From NCBI RefSeq assembly GCF_019753765.1, contig NZ_JAIJZW010000002.1:62001-126000 (forward strand): a stretch of 64,000 nucleotides of DNA, read 5' to 3'. Position numbers and translations under genes: made by a program. Positions 18,101 through 24,928 of this stretch are shown piece after piece (positions within the stretch are counted from its first letter, which is position 1; each line of letters opens with the position of its first letter). This DNA comes from Microbacterium marinilacus. GTDB taxonomy: Bacteria > Actinomycetota > Actinomycetes > Actinomycetales > Microbacteriaceae. The notes under the pieces are model-generated. The model was given only the letters and a program-made list of their open reading frames with translations, was not told the DNA's origin and ran no database searches.

Positions 18101-19797
18101 TCGGCTGGGCGAGCCTGCGCATCCTCGCCGCCACCGGCGGCGGAAGCGGCGCGGGCGACGGAGACGACGTCGCAGCGGAGGAGCCGATCCCGGACGCGGT
18201 CTGGGAGGTTCCCAACGGCACCGTCAACAACAAGGGCGCCACGGTGCTCAACGACGGGCACGTCGACATCGCCTCCCTGCTGGAGGGCAGGCGGCTGGAC
18301 ACGAAGGTGAAGGACACCACCGAGTCGGGGGACCCGACCTGGCGCGATCCGGAGAAGACGGTGCTGCAGTTGCTGCCCAGCTCACGCACCACGGTGCCGC
18401 AGGGTTCCGCGTATCGGTTCCTTGGCCAGTCGGGCACGCCGTTCTACCAGGTGACGCAGCTGCAGCAGCCGGGTCTGCTGTGGCCGGGCTGGTCGACGGA
18501 GGAGATCCCGTTGTCGGCGACGACCGGCGGCGTGGCGTGGACGTTGAACGACGTGTCGGGGCCGGGGGAGTTCGCCCTGTACGAGTCCGACTCGTTCGGT
18601 CAGCCGCAGGTGCTGTTCAACACCCGTGACGGCATCACCGGCGCCGACCGGTTCACGATCCCGAAGAACACGCACGCGCACGGGTCGTGGGCGTTCTCCG
18701 CGCAGGGCAACTACTGCCTGTCGATGCAGCGGGTCGCTCAGCTGCCGTCGGGGCAGACGGTGTCCGACCAGTTCGTGCTGGCCGTGGCCGTCGGCACGGC
18801 GGACGTCATGGAGATCGATCCCGCCCACTGCGGAGAGCTCGTCGACACCGAGCCCGTCGAGGTGACGCCGCCGCAGGCGAGCGACGACGCCGAGGCGGCC
18901 CCCGCCTCGCAGCAGGTCGCGGCGACGCAGTGCGTGGCGGGCGCGACGATCCTGTCGGCCGGGCACATCGACTACTCGTCCCGCATCGTGGGCGGCAAGC
19001 TCGAGTCGCTGATCGGCGACGACACGTCGGGAACCAAGGTCTACCGGGAGCCCGACGGCACGATCCTCTGGCTCAAGCCGTCCAGCCGTGTGACGCTCCC
19101 GGCCGGGTTCGGGCAGATCGGTGCGGCCGGATCGGCGGTGTGGCAGGTGCCGCAGACGCAGAACCTCGACCTGATCTGGCTGGGCTGGTCGACCGAGGCG
19201 CTCAACGCGGGCAACACCCGCGGCCCGGTGTCGTGGACGATCAACAGCGTCGATGGGCCGGGATCGATGAAGGTGTACCTGACGGGCGCGTTCGGCGGGG
19301 TGCAGCAGGTGGTGTTCGACGGCACGGGGAGCTACAGCGTTCCGCTGGGCGTGCACGCTCACGCCAACTGGGCGTTCAGCGCCGAGGGTGTGTACCGGGT
19401 CAACACGACCCAGACGGTGACGCTCGCGAACGGGCAGACCTCGTCGGACACCGAGACGCTCACGATCGTCGTCGGCGATGTCGATCCCGCCTCGGCGGCG
19501 CAGGAGACAGGCGACGGCTGCGGCGCCATCTCGAACGCGATGCTGCTCTCCGACGACACAGACGCCACGCTGCAGGCCGCCGATCAGGCCGCAGCCGAGG
19601 CAGCCGAGGCAGCCCGCGACCGCCTGCCCGGACAGGACGCCGCGGACACACGCGACGGGTTCACCGATCCGTTCACCGCGCTCGCGCAGGGCGATCCGGT
19701 GCCGCTGCTGCTGTCCGTCCTGGGCCTGCTGCTGCTGATCGGGGCGGCCGGTACCGGTGTGCTGTGGTGGCGGCGGAGGGGCGGCGTCACGGCGTGA
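12142..19797 (+). CDS. Giant (2551-residue) multi-domain anchor-M surface protein, ABC-transporter associated
   Basis: Signal peptide over residues 1-33 (ending AVAATS), nine anchor-M-type units, and a C-terminal TM (about 2517-2540, LLLSVLGLLLLIGAAG) with an Arg-rich tail. Unit 1 is degenerate and followed by an Ig-like module (215-300) and an acidic Ala/Glu/Pro/Asp linker (300-395). Units 2 to 9 start near 400, 633, 864, 1093, 1332, 1687, 2032 and 2270. Units 4 and 6-9 keep GHxD and HxHxxW; units 2, 3 and 5 have lost both. Units 3-8 carry YC...C pairs likely to form disulfides. Two WLGW...LIGW modules lie near 1560-1644 and 1912-1997. TIGR03773 describes this ABC-transporter-associated repeat class. 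GTG start at 12142. The stop overlaps the methyltransferase start by 4 bases. Probably an extracellular zinc collector. Confidence 0.85.
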   Translation: MRLTRPVLPASTAALAIASLLFAVLTAPTPAVAATSSEPEPAPASREKTVVALDAGEAVVAGVTGEGALALAIRDAGDTLLDPAETVLAVPGTEPVEASVGADIALPEGYTATGPLALTLTDALGPDGTSLQVRDGDATLIDTAGTSSTDLAVEAGEARALQWRFGAPGRHALTFEATLTVTDDAGTETTLRSDPVEYDVAVGEIAATPAQATLDVPAQADSGTAVPLTAHVEPATAEGTVEFSIDDTLVGTATVADGTAAVDATELSDGTHTVTARFVPTWSTDYAEATAEPAQVAVGAAPPAEPEAGDAETPADPSESQDDGTAAEGTDEEGTVADDGAPEDTAAPEEDAAPDADAAPEETAAPEETATPDAEAPPAARVAPRMEADAAPRETTDAVAEVSVVSSGEVRFADRLAEGRLELGLRDVTDPEATEWLDPSATVLHLPQQDSAWGGQGKRGVALRSWQAISDGSQPLWTTTTSDALAYPGNELIVDVDAGLIPSDAVAAQPRFSFGGLETDADGYAVLFQGDLSPKRFWDSRDGLADPVVAATSEDGEGVSSTASGMSQLTFTAEGVYHLTVTTSAAAADGAALTDTAVYTIVVGDDVDPATVTPAPQPDDGSGGGGDDLVRDDGVTIFDAGDVRIAPVAADDGLSLRVADHTGLETELLDAHQTVFYLPNQDDAWPGEAFDSANQQAIWNQVVPRGVRPWRTSGYLGQSSAYYENDLQLSLDGSLAVAGTEFSRLSLQSAEGPGDFTSYKVLANNTPPNDALIWDSRTSTRGTTVGLTSVGGYQKASGWAFTEAGVYCVTLRAALGDELAAATFTVVAGTDVDPRQVDVCAQQEAALPDDHDDGDGDGELDPTVTYLDIGHTDLAVDVVDGEAAIGVDYQEFYDLDDTIWVGQRSTNEFVVPTVTANRDYTFIGEPGTPYWGFVESPTSGVSLWPGLSLQGIQKGDILDISRGSVELLGVSGPGEVVIFGDQAAATGSGNNTGGHQASYIYWSSTQGYPQSRSFERGNHSHMNWAFTQPGVYCLNWQATLRLPDGRDSTAAEQLTVVVGDEVDLSQVQPCGRDEETPAPVGTVQMPATLEDAPAVLDSGQALISPYLDDSGELQVFARVQDSPVSPLVDRDVESVIFSGARSLSGGGSFGDLAGAGWWIGHDSYGPAPDISWDTTWFEPGEIDGSPTLSLGEVTGPGDVTVSREEWFGTNYIPDEDAVAFRTTAGGPTETSLWDGWRERHIIHSFTDPGVYCVPLTWEVTLADGGTSTVSKTLTFVAGSANPSSADYVDRSEVTPCADGGEATEPEPGGEEPGEEEPGGEDPNEDVPDSDATVLDVGHVDVASTVKGGKLRTTIKDDTSGDGVVYREPEDVVFHVTDLAESTVPASDDGEFGFLGRAGDPFWLLPATQNSLLLWPGWSTELIERGVVPDGVDWTLTDMEGPGEFALYESGDFGTPVVRWNTRDGITSRDSFTIDEASHVHGNWAFSAEGTYCLAFDRSASVNGGKRQTISNVLAIAVGDVNPQKVDPAKCFADPGDEPDDPDTTPTDPGDLDDGNTGGVQVLGGENGFYAGQLVTVQVGKDRAGQWVSVWLDDVNWLGWARVGSSGAIQVRLPATAAVGSHTLVVEDSDGKLIGWDALTIIAAPSGGGSGSGGGGGGAGSGGGDDAPVDPEAVWDVANGTRNEAGATVLNNGHVDIASLLEGSALQTKVKDTTASSKPAWRDPAETILQLLPSARTTVPKGDQWSFLGSAGTSFYQVSQRQQTGLLWPGWSTETIARTATKAGVDWTLTEISGPGEFSLYQTDAFGRPQVLFNTRDGVTGADSFEIPKLTHAHGSWAFSAQGNYCLGFERKTTLASGKTVSDEFVLAVAVGKADVMRVDPDQCFQAPAGQPDRKDTTPIAAEDLPDDGGGSVRILNGQDGFLAGQLISVQLDADHADAWVSPWLYSDPTWLGWAHADEDAIFQVRIPADATPGTHRLVVEDDQGELIGWASLRILAATGGGSGAGDGDDVAAEEPIPDAVWEVPNGTVNNKGATVLNDGHVDIASLLEGRRLDTKVKDTTESGDPTWRDPEKTVLQLLPSSRTTVPQGSAYRFLGQSGTPFYQVTQLQQPGLLWPGWSTEEIPLSATTGGVAWTLNDVSGPGEFALYESDSFGQPQVLFNTRDGITGADRFTIPKNTHAHGSWAFSAQGNYCLSMQRVAQLPSGQTVSDQFVLAVAVGTADVMEIDPAHCGELVDTEPVEVTPPQASDDAEAAPASQQVAATQCVAGATILSAGHIDYSSRIVGGKLESLIGDDTSGTKVYREPDGTILWLKPSSRVTLPAGFGQIGAAGSAVWQVPQTQNLDLIWLGWSTEALNAGNTRGPVSWTINSVDGPGSMKVYLTGAFGGVQQVVFDGTGSYSVPLGVHAHANWAFSAEGVYRVNTTQTVTLANGQTSSDTETLTIVVGDVDPASAAQETGDGCGAISNAMLLSDDTDATLQAADQAAAEAAEAARDRLPGQDAADTRDGFTDPFTALAQGDPVPLLLSVLGLLLLIGAAGTGVLWWRRRGGVTA
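13321..13965 (+). other. Codon-usage patch inside the giant gene (anchor-M unit 2)
   Basis: Among the 60 codons from 13321 to 13500, 46 end in G, 9 in T, 4 in C and 1 in A. In the 20 codons from 14041 to 14100, 17 end in C and 3 in G. The boundary coincides with one anchor-M unit, so this unit was probably brought in by recombination from a gene with different codon preference. A milder G-ending patch lies around 18460-18800 in unit 8. Confidence 0.7.
17185..17790 (+). repeat. Anchor-M unit 7, near-duplicate of unit 8
   Basis: The encoded unit (VLNNGHVDIASLLEG, LLWPGWSTE, THAHGSWAFSAQGNYCL, VSDEFVLAVAVG) matches the unit at 18226-18820 almost residue for residue over long stretches. This is the most recent duplication in the gene. 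Confidence 0.8.
18226..18820 (+). repeat. Anchor-M unit 8, near-duplicate of unit 7
   Basis: The encoded unit (VLNDGHVDIASLLEG, LLWPGWSTE, THAHGSWAFSAQGNYCL, VSDQFVLAVAVG) pairs with the unit at 17185-17790. The codon usage differs from its twin in places (more G-ending), so the copies may have diverged by gene conversion with another source. Confidence 0.8.
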
Positions 19798-20516
19798 GCG
19801 ACACCTACGAAGGCATGGGAGAGCTCCATGACCTGTTCATGATCGACGTCTGGGACGCGCTGCGGCCCGCGCTCGTCGAAACCTTCGCCCACCTCGGCAC
19901 AGACACGACGATCCTGGACATCGGCGCGGGCACAGGCCTCGGCACCAGGGCGCTCGCGCAGTCCACGGCAGCGCACGTCGTCGCGGTCGAGCCGTCTCCG
20001 ATCATGCGGGCGGTGCTGCTTGCTCGCGTCGTGGACGACCCGGCTCTGGTGGAGCGTGTGAGCGTCTTCGCCGGGGCCGTCCCCGACATCCTCGACGACG
20101 TCACCGGCCCCGTCTCCGGGTTCGTCTGCGCGCATATGCTCGGGCACCTCACGCCCGGACAGCGCGAGGCGACCTTCGCTCGGCTCCGGGGCATGCTCTC
20201 GCCCGGCGGTGTCGGGCTCATCACCCTGCCACGGCCGGGGGCGCCGACTGGTGAGGAAACGGTGGAGGAGGCCACCCGAATCGGCGGGCACCGCTACCTC
20301 GCGCGCCACCGGAGCCGGCCCGGCGGGGCCGGATCGACGAGTGAGTACCTCGTGCTGGACGGCGATCGAGTGCTGCGCCGACACGCCTTCGTCGCGAGCT
20401 GGCAGGCGCCCACCCTCGATCAGCTGCGTTCCGAGCTCGACCGCGCGGGGCTGCGGCTCGCCGGCGGCAGCGACGACGTCGTCGGTCTCGTGCGGCATGT
20501 AGGAGCCGTCGCATGA
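19794..20516 (+). CDS. Class I SAM-dependent methyltransferase
   Basis: 240 residues. LDIGAGTGLGTRAL (about residues 42-55) is SAM motif I, VVAVEPSPIMRA the acidic loop after strand 2, and FVCAHMLGHLTPGQREATFARLRGMLSPGGVGLITLP motifs III/post III. The C-terminal third (residues 165-240) is a beta-rich lid seen in small-molecule methyltransferases. No signal peptide, so cytosolic. GTG 19794 overlaps the giant-gene stop by 4 bases and its own stop overlaps the lipoprotein start by 4 bases, so it is embedded in the transport operon. The substrate is unknown. Modification of a metallophore or of a cofactor is possible, but nothing in the sequence shows it. Confidence 0.85.
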   Translation: MSDTYEGMGELHDLFMIDVWDALRPALVETFAHLGTDTTILDIGAGTGLGTRALAQSTAAHVVAVEPSPIMRAVLLARVVDDPALVERVSVFAGAVPDILDDVTGPVSGFVCAHMLGHLTPGQREATFARLRGMLSPGGVGLITLPRPGAPTGEETVEEATRIGGHRYLARHRSRPGGAGSTSEYLVLDGDRVLRRHAFVASWQAPTLDQLRSELDRAGLRLAGGSDDVVGLVRHVGAVA

Positions 20517-22081
20517 CGCGCCGTGCGCTGACGGCGGTCGGCGCGCTCGCCGCCATCACACTCGCCCTGTCGGGCTGCGCGGTCAAGCCGCTGCTCGCCG
20601 CGGACGACGACCGGCTTCAGGTCGTGACCACCACCGGCCTGCTGCGCGACCTGGTGCAGCAGGTCGGCGGCGACCGTGTCGACGCCGTGTCGCTCGTCCC
20701 CGACGGCGGCGACCCGCATACCTACGAGCCCACCCTGAGGGACGCGCGCAACGTCGTCTACGCCGATGTCGCCTTCTCGAACTACGCGCTCCTGGAGGAG
20801 CACAACGTCATCAAGACGCTGGACGCCAACCTCCAACCCGAAGCGGTGAGCGTCTCGCTGGCCGAGGAGGCGGTGAAGTACGCCGCAGAGATCATCCCGC
20901 TGGTGGAGAACGTCAACCTCGACACCGTCTGGCTCGGGCTGCGCGCCCACGGCGACGGTAGCGAGCGCTACGGCGCCACCCGCACCTCCGAGGTGCTGCT
21001 GTCCGCGACCGACGTCACCGGCCCGGGCGACGTGTTCGCCTACCTGACGGGCACCTTCGGCGACACGGACGTCTACTTCGACTCGTCCGACGGCTTCGAC
21101 GCGAGTAACGGCTACCGCGACGACACGATGTCGCTCCCCGCGGACGCGCACACGCACCTGTCGTGGGCGTTCACCGAGCCCGGCGTCTACACGATCACCC
21201 TGCAGGCGCAGGTGCAGGTCGACGACACGTCGCGCCCCCAGCAGCTGGGGGAGTCGACGTTCACCTTCGCCGTCGGCGTGAACCCTGCCGAGGCCGGCGT
21301 CGCGGACGCCGTGGTGCTGAACCAGGGCCACGCCGACCTGACGGCGAACCTGGAGGACGGGGCGTTGGAGGTGCGCTACGACCCGGAGGGCGGCGGCGAG
21401 CACACCCAGCTGGATTACACCCCCGCGGAGGTCGTGATCGACGTGCCGGCCAAGGCGCTCGACGAGATCCCCGCCGGCTCCCCGTTCACCTTCCTCGGCA
21501 AGGCGGGAACGCAGATCTACCAGCTGCCGCAGGCGGTCCTGGGAAAGCACGTGCACGGCGAGATCGATCCCCATCTGTGGCAGAACGTCCGCAACGGCAT
21601 GGCGTACGTCAACCTCATCCGCGACACGCTCATCGGCGCCGACCCGTCCGGTGCCCGGGAGTACGCTGCCAACGCGTCCGCCTACCTCGCCGAGCTGGAG
21701 GATACCGACGACTACGTGCGCGAGACCCTCTCGGAGATCCCTGAGGCGAACAGGTACCTCGTGACCACGCACGACGCGTTCGGCTACCTCGCCCACGCCT
21801 ACGACGTCCACATCGCCGGATTCGTCACTCCGAGCCCCGCCGCCGAGCCGTCCCTGGCCGACCGCCGCAAGCTCACCGAGACGATCCGCACCCTCGGCGT
21901 GCCGGCGGTGTTCCTCGAGCCGAACCTCGCGGCGCGCTCCTCGACGCTGACCGAGGTCGCCGCCGAGCAGGGCGTCGCCGTGTGCCCGATCTACGGCGAC
22001 ACCTTCGACGACACCGTCACCAGCTACGTCCAGATGATGCGGTTCAACGCCGACACGCTCCGCGATTGCCTCACCGAGTGA
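20513..22081 (+). CDS. Anchored-repeat ABC transporter substrate-binding lipoprotein (ZnuA/TroA fold with anchor-M insertion)
   Basis: 522 residues. The lipobox LALSGC places lipid at Cys22. The N-lobe of a cluster A-I metal receptor runs to about residue 115 and contains GGDPHTYEP (His69). Residues about 118-345 are an insertion: one anchor-M unit with a degenerate front (VENVNLD) but intact AHTHLSWAF, then the front half of another (LNQGHADL...GTQIYQLPQ). The receptor fold resumes with GEIDPHLWQN, TTHDAFGYLAHAY and PIYGDTFDD, supplying the other His/His/Asp ligands of ZnuA-type zinc sites. The insertion sits where ZnuA proteins have the His-rich loop. This is the TIGR03772 architecture. It is coupled to the methyltransferase and lies upstream of the ATPase and permease genes. 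Zinc specificity is inferred from the ligands and the Zur sites. Confidence 0.92.
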   Translation: MTRRALTAVGALAAITLALSGCAVKPLLAADDDRLQVVTTTGLLRDLVQQVGGDRVDAVSLVPDGGDPHTYEPTLRDARNVVYADVAFSNYALLEEHNVIKTLDANLQPEAVSVSLAEEAVKYAAEIIPLVENVNLDTVWLGLRAHGDGSERYGATRTSEVLLSATDVTGPGDVFAYLTGTFGDTDVYFDSSDGFDASNGYRDDTMSLPADAHTHLSWAFTEPGVYTITLQAQVQVDDTSRPQQLGESTFTFAVGVNPAEAGVADAVVLNQGHADLTANLEDGALEVRYDPEGGGEHTQLDYTPAEVVIDVPAKALDEIPAGSPFTFLGKAGTQIYQLPQAVLGKHVHGEIDPHLWQNVRNGMAYVNLIRDTLIGADPSGAREYAANASAYLAELEDTDDYVRETLSEIPEANRYLVTTHDAFGYLAHAYDVHIAGFVTPSPAAEPSLADRRKLTETIRTLGVPAVFLEPNLAARSSTLTEVAAEQGVAVCPIYGDTFDDTVTSYVQMMRFNADTLRDCLTE

Positions 22082-22119
22082 CCCCGCGTCGCCCGAGCCC
22101 CAGAAGAGAACGACAAGAG

Positions 22120-23184
22120 ATGACCCGACCGATGACGAACCCCACCCGATCCCGACGCCGAGCCCCCGTGCTGTGGCGCACCGCGGCGGCCGCCGCTCTC
22201 GCGCTGGCGCTGCTGACCCCGGCGACGGCCGCTCTCGCTGAGGGCGACGACGACCCGAACCTGGACCAGACGCTCGACGACCTGCCCGTCGTCCAGGGCG
22301 AACGCGTGCTGGACGCCGGCCACGTGGACATGGGCCCGAAGTTCGTGGACGGGCAGTGGCGCTTCCTGATTCACGACGACGCGGCGCGCGCGGATGCGAA
22401 CGCCAGCAGCGTCTGGCGATACCCGGAGCAGACCGTGCTGCATGTGCGCGACCAGGCCGAGCTCACTGTGCCCGACGACCAGGCATACGAGTTCATCGGT
22501 GCCGCGCCCGGCGAGCCCGTCTGGGTCATCCCGCAGACGCAGAACCCCGAAGTGGTCTGGCTGGGCTGGAACACGCAGGATCCGGAGGTGATGTCCACCA
22601 TCGACCGGGGCATCACGCTGTCCCTCACCGGCGTGCAGGGCCCCGGCATCGCCACCGTGTACCTGCAGTCCGGGTCGTTCGGCGAGCCGCAGCTGCTCTG
22701 GGACTCCCGCGTCACAGACGCCCAGCCGGCGTGGGTCGACGTGAACACTCACACCCACGCGAACTGGGTCTTCACCGAGCCCGGCGTCTACCTGCTGCGG
22801 CTGCAGGCCGACGCGGACCTCGTCGACGGGACGTCCGCCAGCGACACCCAGTACATCCGTGTCGCGGTCGGCACGGACACCGACCCGGCCGACGCCCTCG
22901 CGGCGAGCTGGGAGGGAGCGGCCGAGCCGGAGCCCGACGCCGAGACCGGCGCAGACGCTGAGGAAGAGGCCACCGAGACGCCCGCCGCAGCGCCGGAGGA
23001 CGATGCCGACCCGCTGGTCCCGATTCTGATCGGCGTGATCGCGCTGGTCGCGGCGAGCCTCATCGTCGGCTTCACCGTCGCGATCGTCCGCGGCAATCGC
23101 GCCAAGAAGCGGATCCTGGCAGCCCGCGCGAGCACGCCGCAGACCGAAAGCGACGACGACGCGCGCGGAGAGGAGCGGCGATGA
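22120..23184 (+). CDS. Single-domain anchor-M membrane-tethered protein in the ABC operon
   Basis: 354 residues with a signal sequence to about residue 40 (ATAALAEG). One anchor-M domain runs over about 60-265 with DAGHVDMGP, VVWLGWNTQ, NTHTHANWVFTEPGVY and a closing VAVGTD. A Glu/Ala/Pro-rich spacer follows, then a TM helix (ILIGVIALVAASLIVGFTVAIV) and a charged cytoplasmic tail (NRAKKR...). ATG 22120 was chosen because AGAGAACGACAAGAG precedes it and the signal peptide starts there. Its stop overlaps the ATPase ATG by 4 bases. It resembles the protein at 4018 and may dock with the permease, passing metal to the receptor. Confidence 0.87.
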   Translation: MTRPMTNPTRSRRRAPVLWRTAAAAALALALLTPATAALAEGDDDPNLDQTLDDLPVVQGERVLDAGHVDMGPKFVDGQWRFLIHDDAARADANASSVWRYPEQTVLHVRDQAELTVPDDQAYEFIGAAPGEPVWVIPQTQNPEVVWLGWNTQDPEVMSTIDRGITLSLTGVQGPGIATVYLQSGSFGEPQLLWDSRVTDAQPAWVDVNTHTHANWVFTEPGVYLLRLQADADLVDGTSASDTQYIRVAVGTDTDPADALAASWEGAAEPEPDAETGADAEEEATETPAAAPEDDADPLVPILIGVIALVAASLIVGFTVAIVRGNRAKKRILAARASTPQTESDDDARGEERR

Positions 23185-23942
23185 GCGACCCCGCCCCCGC
23201 CCTCGAGGTGCAGAACGTATCCGTCGAGCTCGGCGGACGCCCGGTGCTGCAGGGCGCCGACCTCACGGCCCGCAGCGGCGAGCTGGTGGGGCTGATCGGC
23301 CCTAACGGCGCCGGCAAGACCACGCTGTTGCGCACCATCCTCGGCCTGCTGAGCCCGACCGACGGCCGGGTGAGCGTGGACGGACACCCGGCGAAGCCCG
23401 GACGGACGGCGATCGGATACGTCCCGCAACGCCACGACTTCGCCTGGGAGTTCCCGATCAGCGTCGCCAACGTCGTCGCCACCGGCCTCACCGGCAAGCT
23501 CGGTCTGCTGCGCCGCCCCCGCGTCGCCGACTGGGAAGCGGTCGCCGACGCGCTGGACCGCGTGCGGATGACCGACCTCGCCGACCGACCCGTCGGGCAG
23601 CTCTCCGGCGGACAACGCCAGCGCGTGCTCGTCGCTCGAGCGCTCGTGCTCCGCCCCAGCCTGCTGCTGCTCGACGAGCCGTTCACCGGACTGGACATGC
23701 CCACGCAGGACCTGCTCAGCGAGCTGTTCACCGGCCTCGCCCACGAGGGACACGCCGTCGTGATGACGACGCACGACCTCGTCGGCGCGCTGGACACCTG
23801 CGACCGGATCGCGCTGCTGAACCGCACCGTGATCGCCACGGGCACGCCCGCCGAACTCGCCGCCGACCCGGGCGTCTGGATGGCGGCGTTCGGCGTGGGG
23901 CCCGAGTCCGCCCTGCTGCGCGTCCTGAAGGCGGCTGCCTGA
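23181..23942 (+). CDS. Anchored-repeat-type ABC transporter ATP-binding subunit
   Basis: 253 residues, the normal length for a ZnuC-type ATPase. Walker A GPNGAGKTT is near residue 36, Q-loop in YVPQRHDF, signature QLSGGQRQRVLVARAL, Walker B LLLLDEPFTGLD, and the switch His in MTTHD. It belongs to the zinc/manganese ABC class and matches the TIGR03771 setting. Start ATG 23181 overlaps the upstream anchor-M stop; the stop shares a base with the permease ATG. It powers import of the metal delivered by the 20513 lipoprotein. Confidence 0.93.
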   Translation: MSDPAPALEVQNVSVELGGRPVLQGADLTARSGELVGLIGPNGAGKTTLLRTILGLLSPTDGRVSVDGHPAKPGRTAIGYVPQRHDFAWEFPISVANVVATGLTGKLGLLRRPRVADWEAVADALDRVRMTDLADRPVGQLSGGQRQRVLVARALVLRPSLLLLDEPFTGLDMPTQDLLSELFTGLAHEGHAVVMTTHDLVGALDTCDRIALLNRTVIATGTPAELAADPGVWMAAFGVGPESALLRVLKAAA

Positions 23943-24928
23943 TGAACCCGATCGACTTCCTCACCGACCTGTTCAACCCCGACCTGGCGTTCCTGCCCAA
24001 GGCGCTCGCCGTCGCCGTGATGTCGTCCATCGTCTGCGGCGTCGTCGGCACCTTCGTCGTACTGCGCGGAATGGCGTTCATCGGAGACGCCGTCGCCCAC
24101 GCCGTCTTCCCCGGCCTCGCCGTCGCGTTCGTGGTGGGCGGCAACCTCGTGCTCGGAGGCACCGTCGCCGGCATCCTCACCGCCGTGCTGGTCGCCGTCT
24201 TCTCGCAGAACCGCCGTATCAAGGAGGACTCCATCATCGGCGTCTTCTTCGTCGCCGCGTTCGCGCTCGGCATCGTGATCATCTCCCAGGCGCCCGGCTA
24301 CGCCGGCTCCCTGCAGCAGTTCCTGTTCGGCTCGATCACCGGCATCCCCGACTCCGACCTCTACGTCGTCGGCGTCACCGGACTGGTGGTGCTCGCGGTG
24401 GTCTTCCTGCTGCACAAGGAGTTCGTCACGATCAGCCTCGACCGCGAGTCCGCCCGCGCGATGGGTGTCAAGGTCTTCTGGCTCGACCTCGCTCTCTACA
24501 TCCTGGTCACCCTCGCGGTCGTCATCAGCGTGCAGACCATCGGCAACATCCTCGTCCTCGCCCTGCTGATCACGCCCGCCGCGACGGCCCGGCTGCTGAC
24601 CGACCGGCTCGGGGTCATGATGCTGCTCGCGCCGGTCATCGGCGGCGCCGCCGCGCTGGTCGGACTCTACGTGTCCTGGTCTTGGGATCTTCCCACCGGC
24701 GGCACGATCGTGCTCATCCTCACCGTCGTGTTCCTGCTGGCCTGGTTCCTCTCGCCCCGGCAGGGCGTGATCGCGAAGACCCGCCACCGCCGCACCCGCG
24801 CGAACAGGGTCGAGACGCCCTCGACACCGCGCGTCCGTGCGACCTTCGACAGCGCCCCCGGCGACACGTTCGACCACGCGTCCACCGCGCCGCACACCCA
24901 ACCAGCGAGGAGCGCGATCCGCCCATGA
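23942..24928 (+). CDS. Anchored-repeat-type ABC transporter permease (ZnuB family)
   Basis: 328 residues with about eight or nine membrane helices of the ABC-3 family. GMAFIGDAVAHAVFPGLAVAF is the characteristic region of ZnuB/MntB permeases, and GNILVLALLITPAATARLLTDRL forms the ATPase-contact and following helices. A hydrophilic tail of about 50 residues (RHRRTRANRVETPSTPRVR onward) is longer than in ordinary ZnuB. The ATG overlaps the ATPase stop by 1 base and the stop overlaps the transglycosylase start by 4 bases, so all are translated as a unit. The TIGR03770 group describes permeases of this cluster. Confidence 0.93.
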   Translation: MNPIDFLTDLFNPDLAFLPKALAVAVMSSIVCGVVGTFVVLRGMAFIGDAVAHAVFPGLAVAFVVGGNLVLGGTVAGILTAVLVAVFSQNRRIKEDSIIGVFFVAAFALGIVIISQAPGYAGSLQQFLFGSITGIPDSDLYVVGVTGLVVLAVVFLLHKEFVTISLDRESARAMGVKVFWLDLALYILVTLAVVISVQTIGNILVLALLITPAATARLLTDRLGVMMLLAPVIGGAAALVGLYVSWSWDLPTGGTIVLILTVVFLLAWFLSPRQGVIAKTRHRRTRANRVETPSTPRVRATFDSAPGDTFDHASTAPHTQPARSAIRP

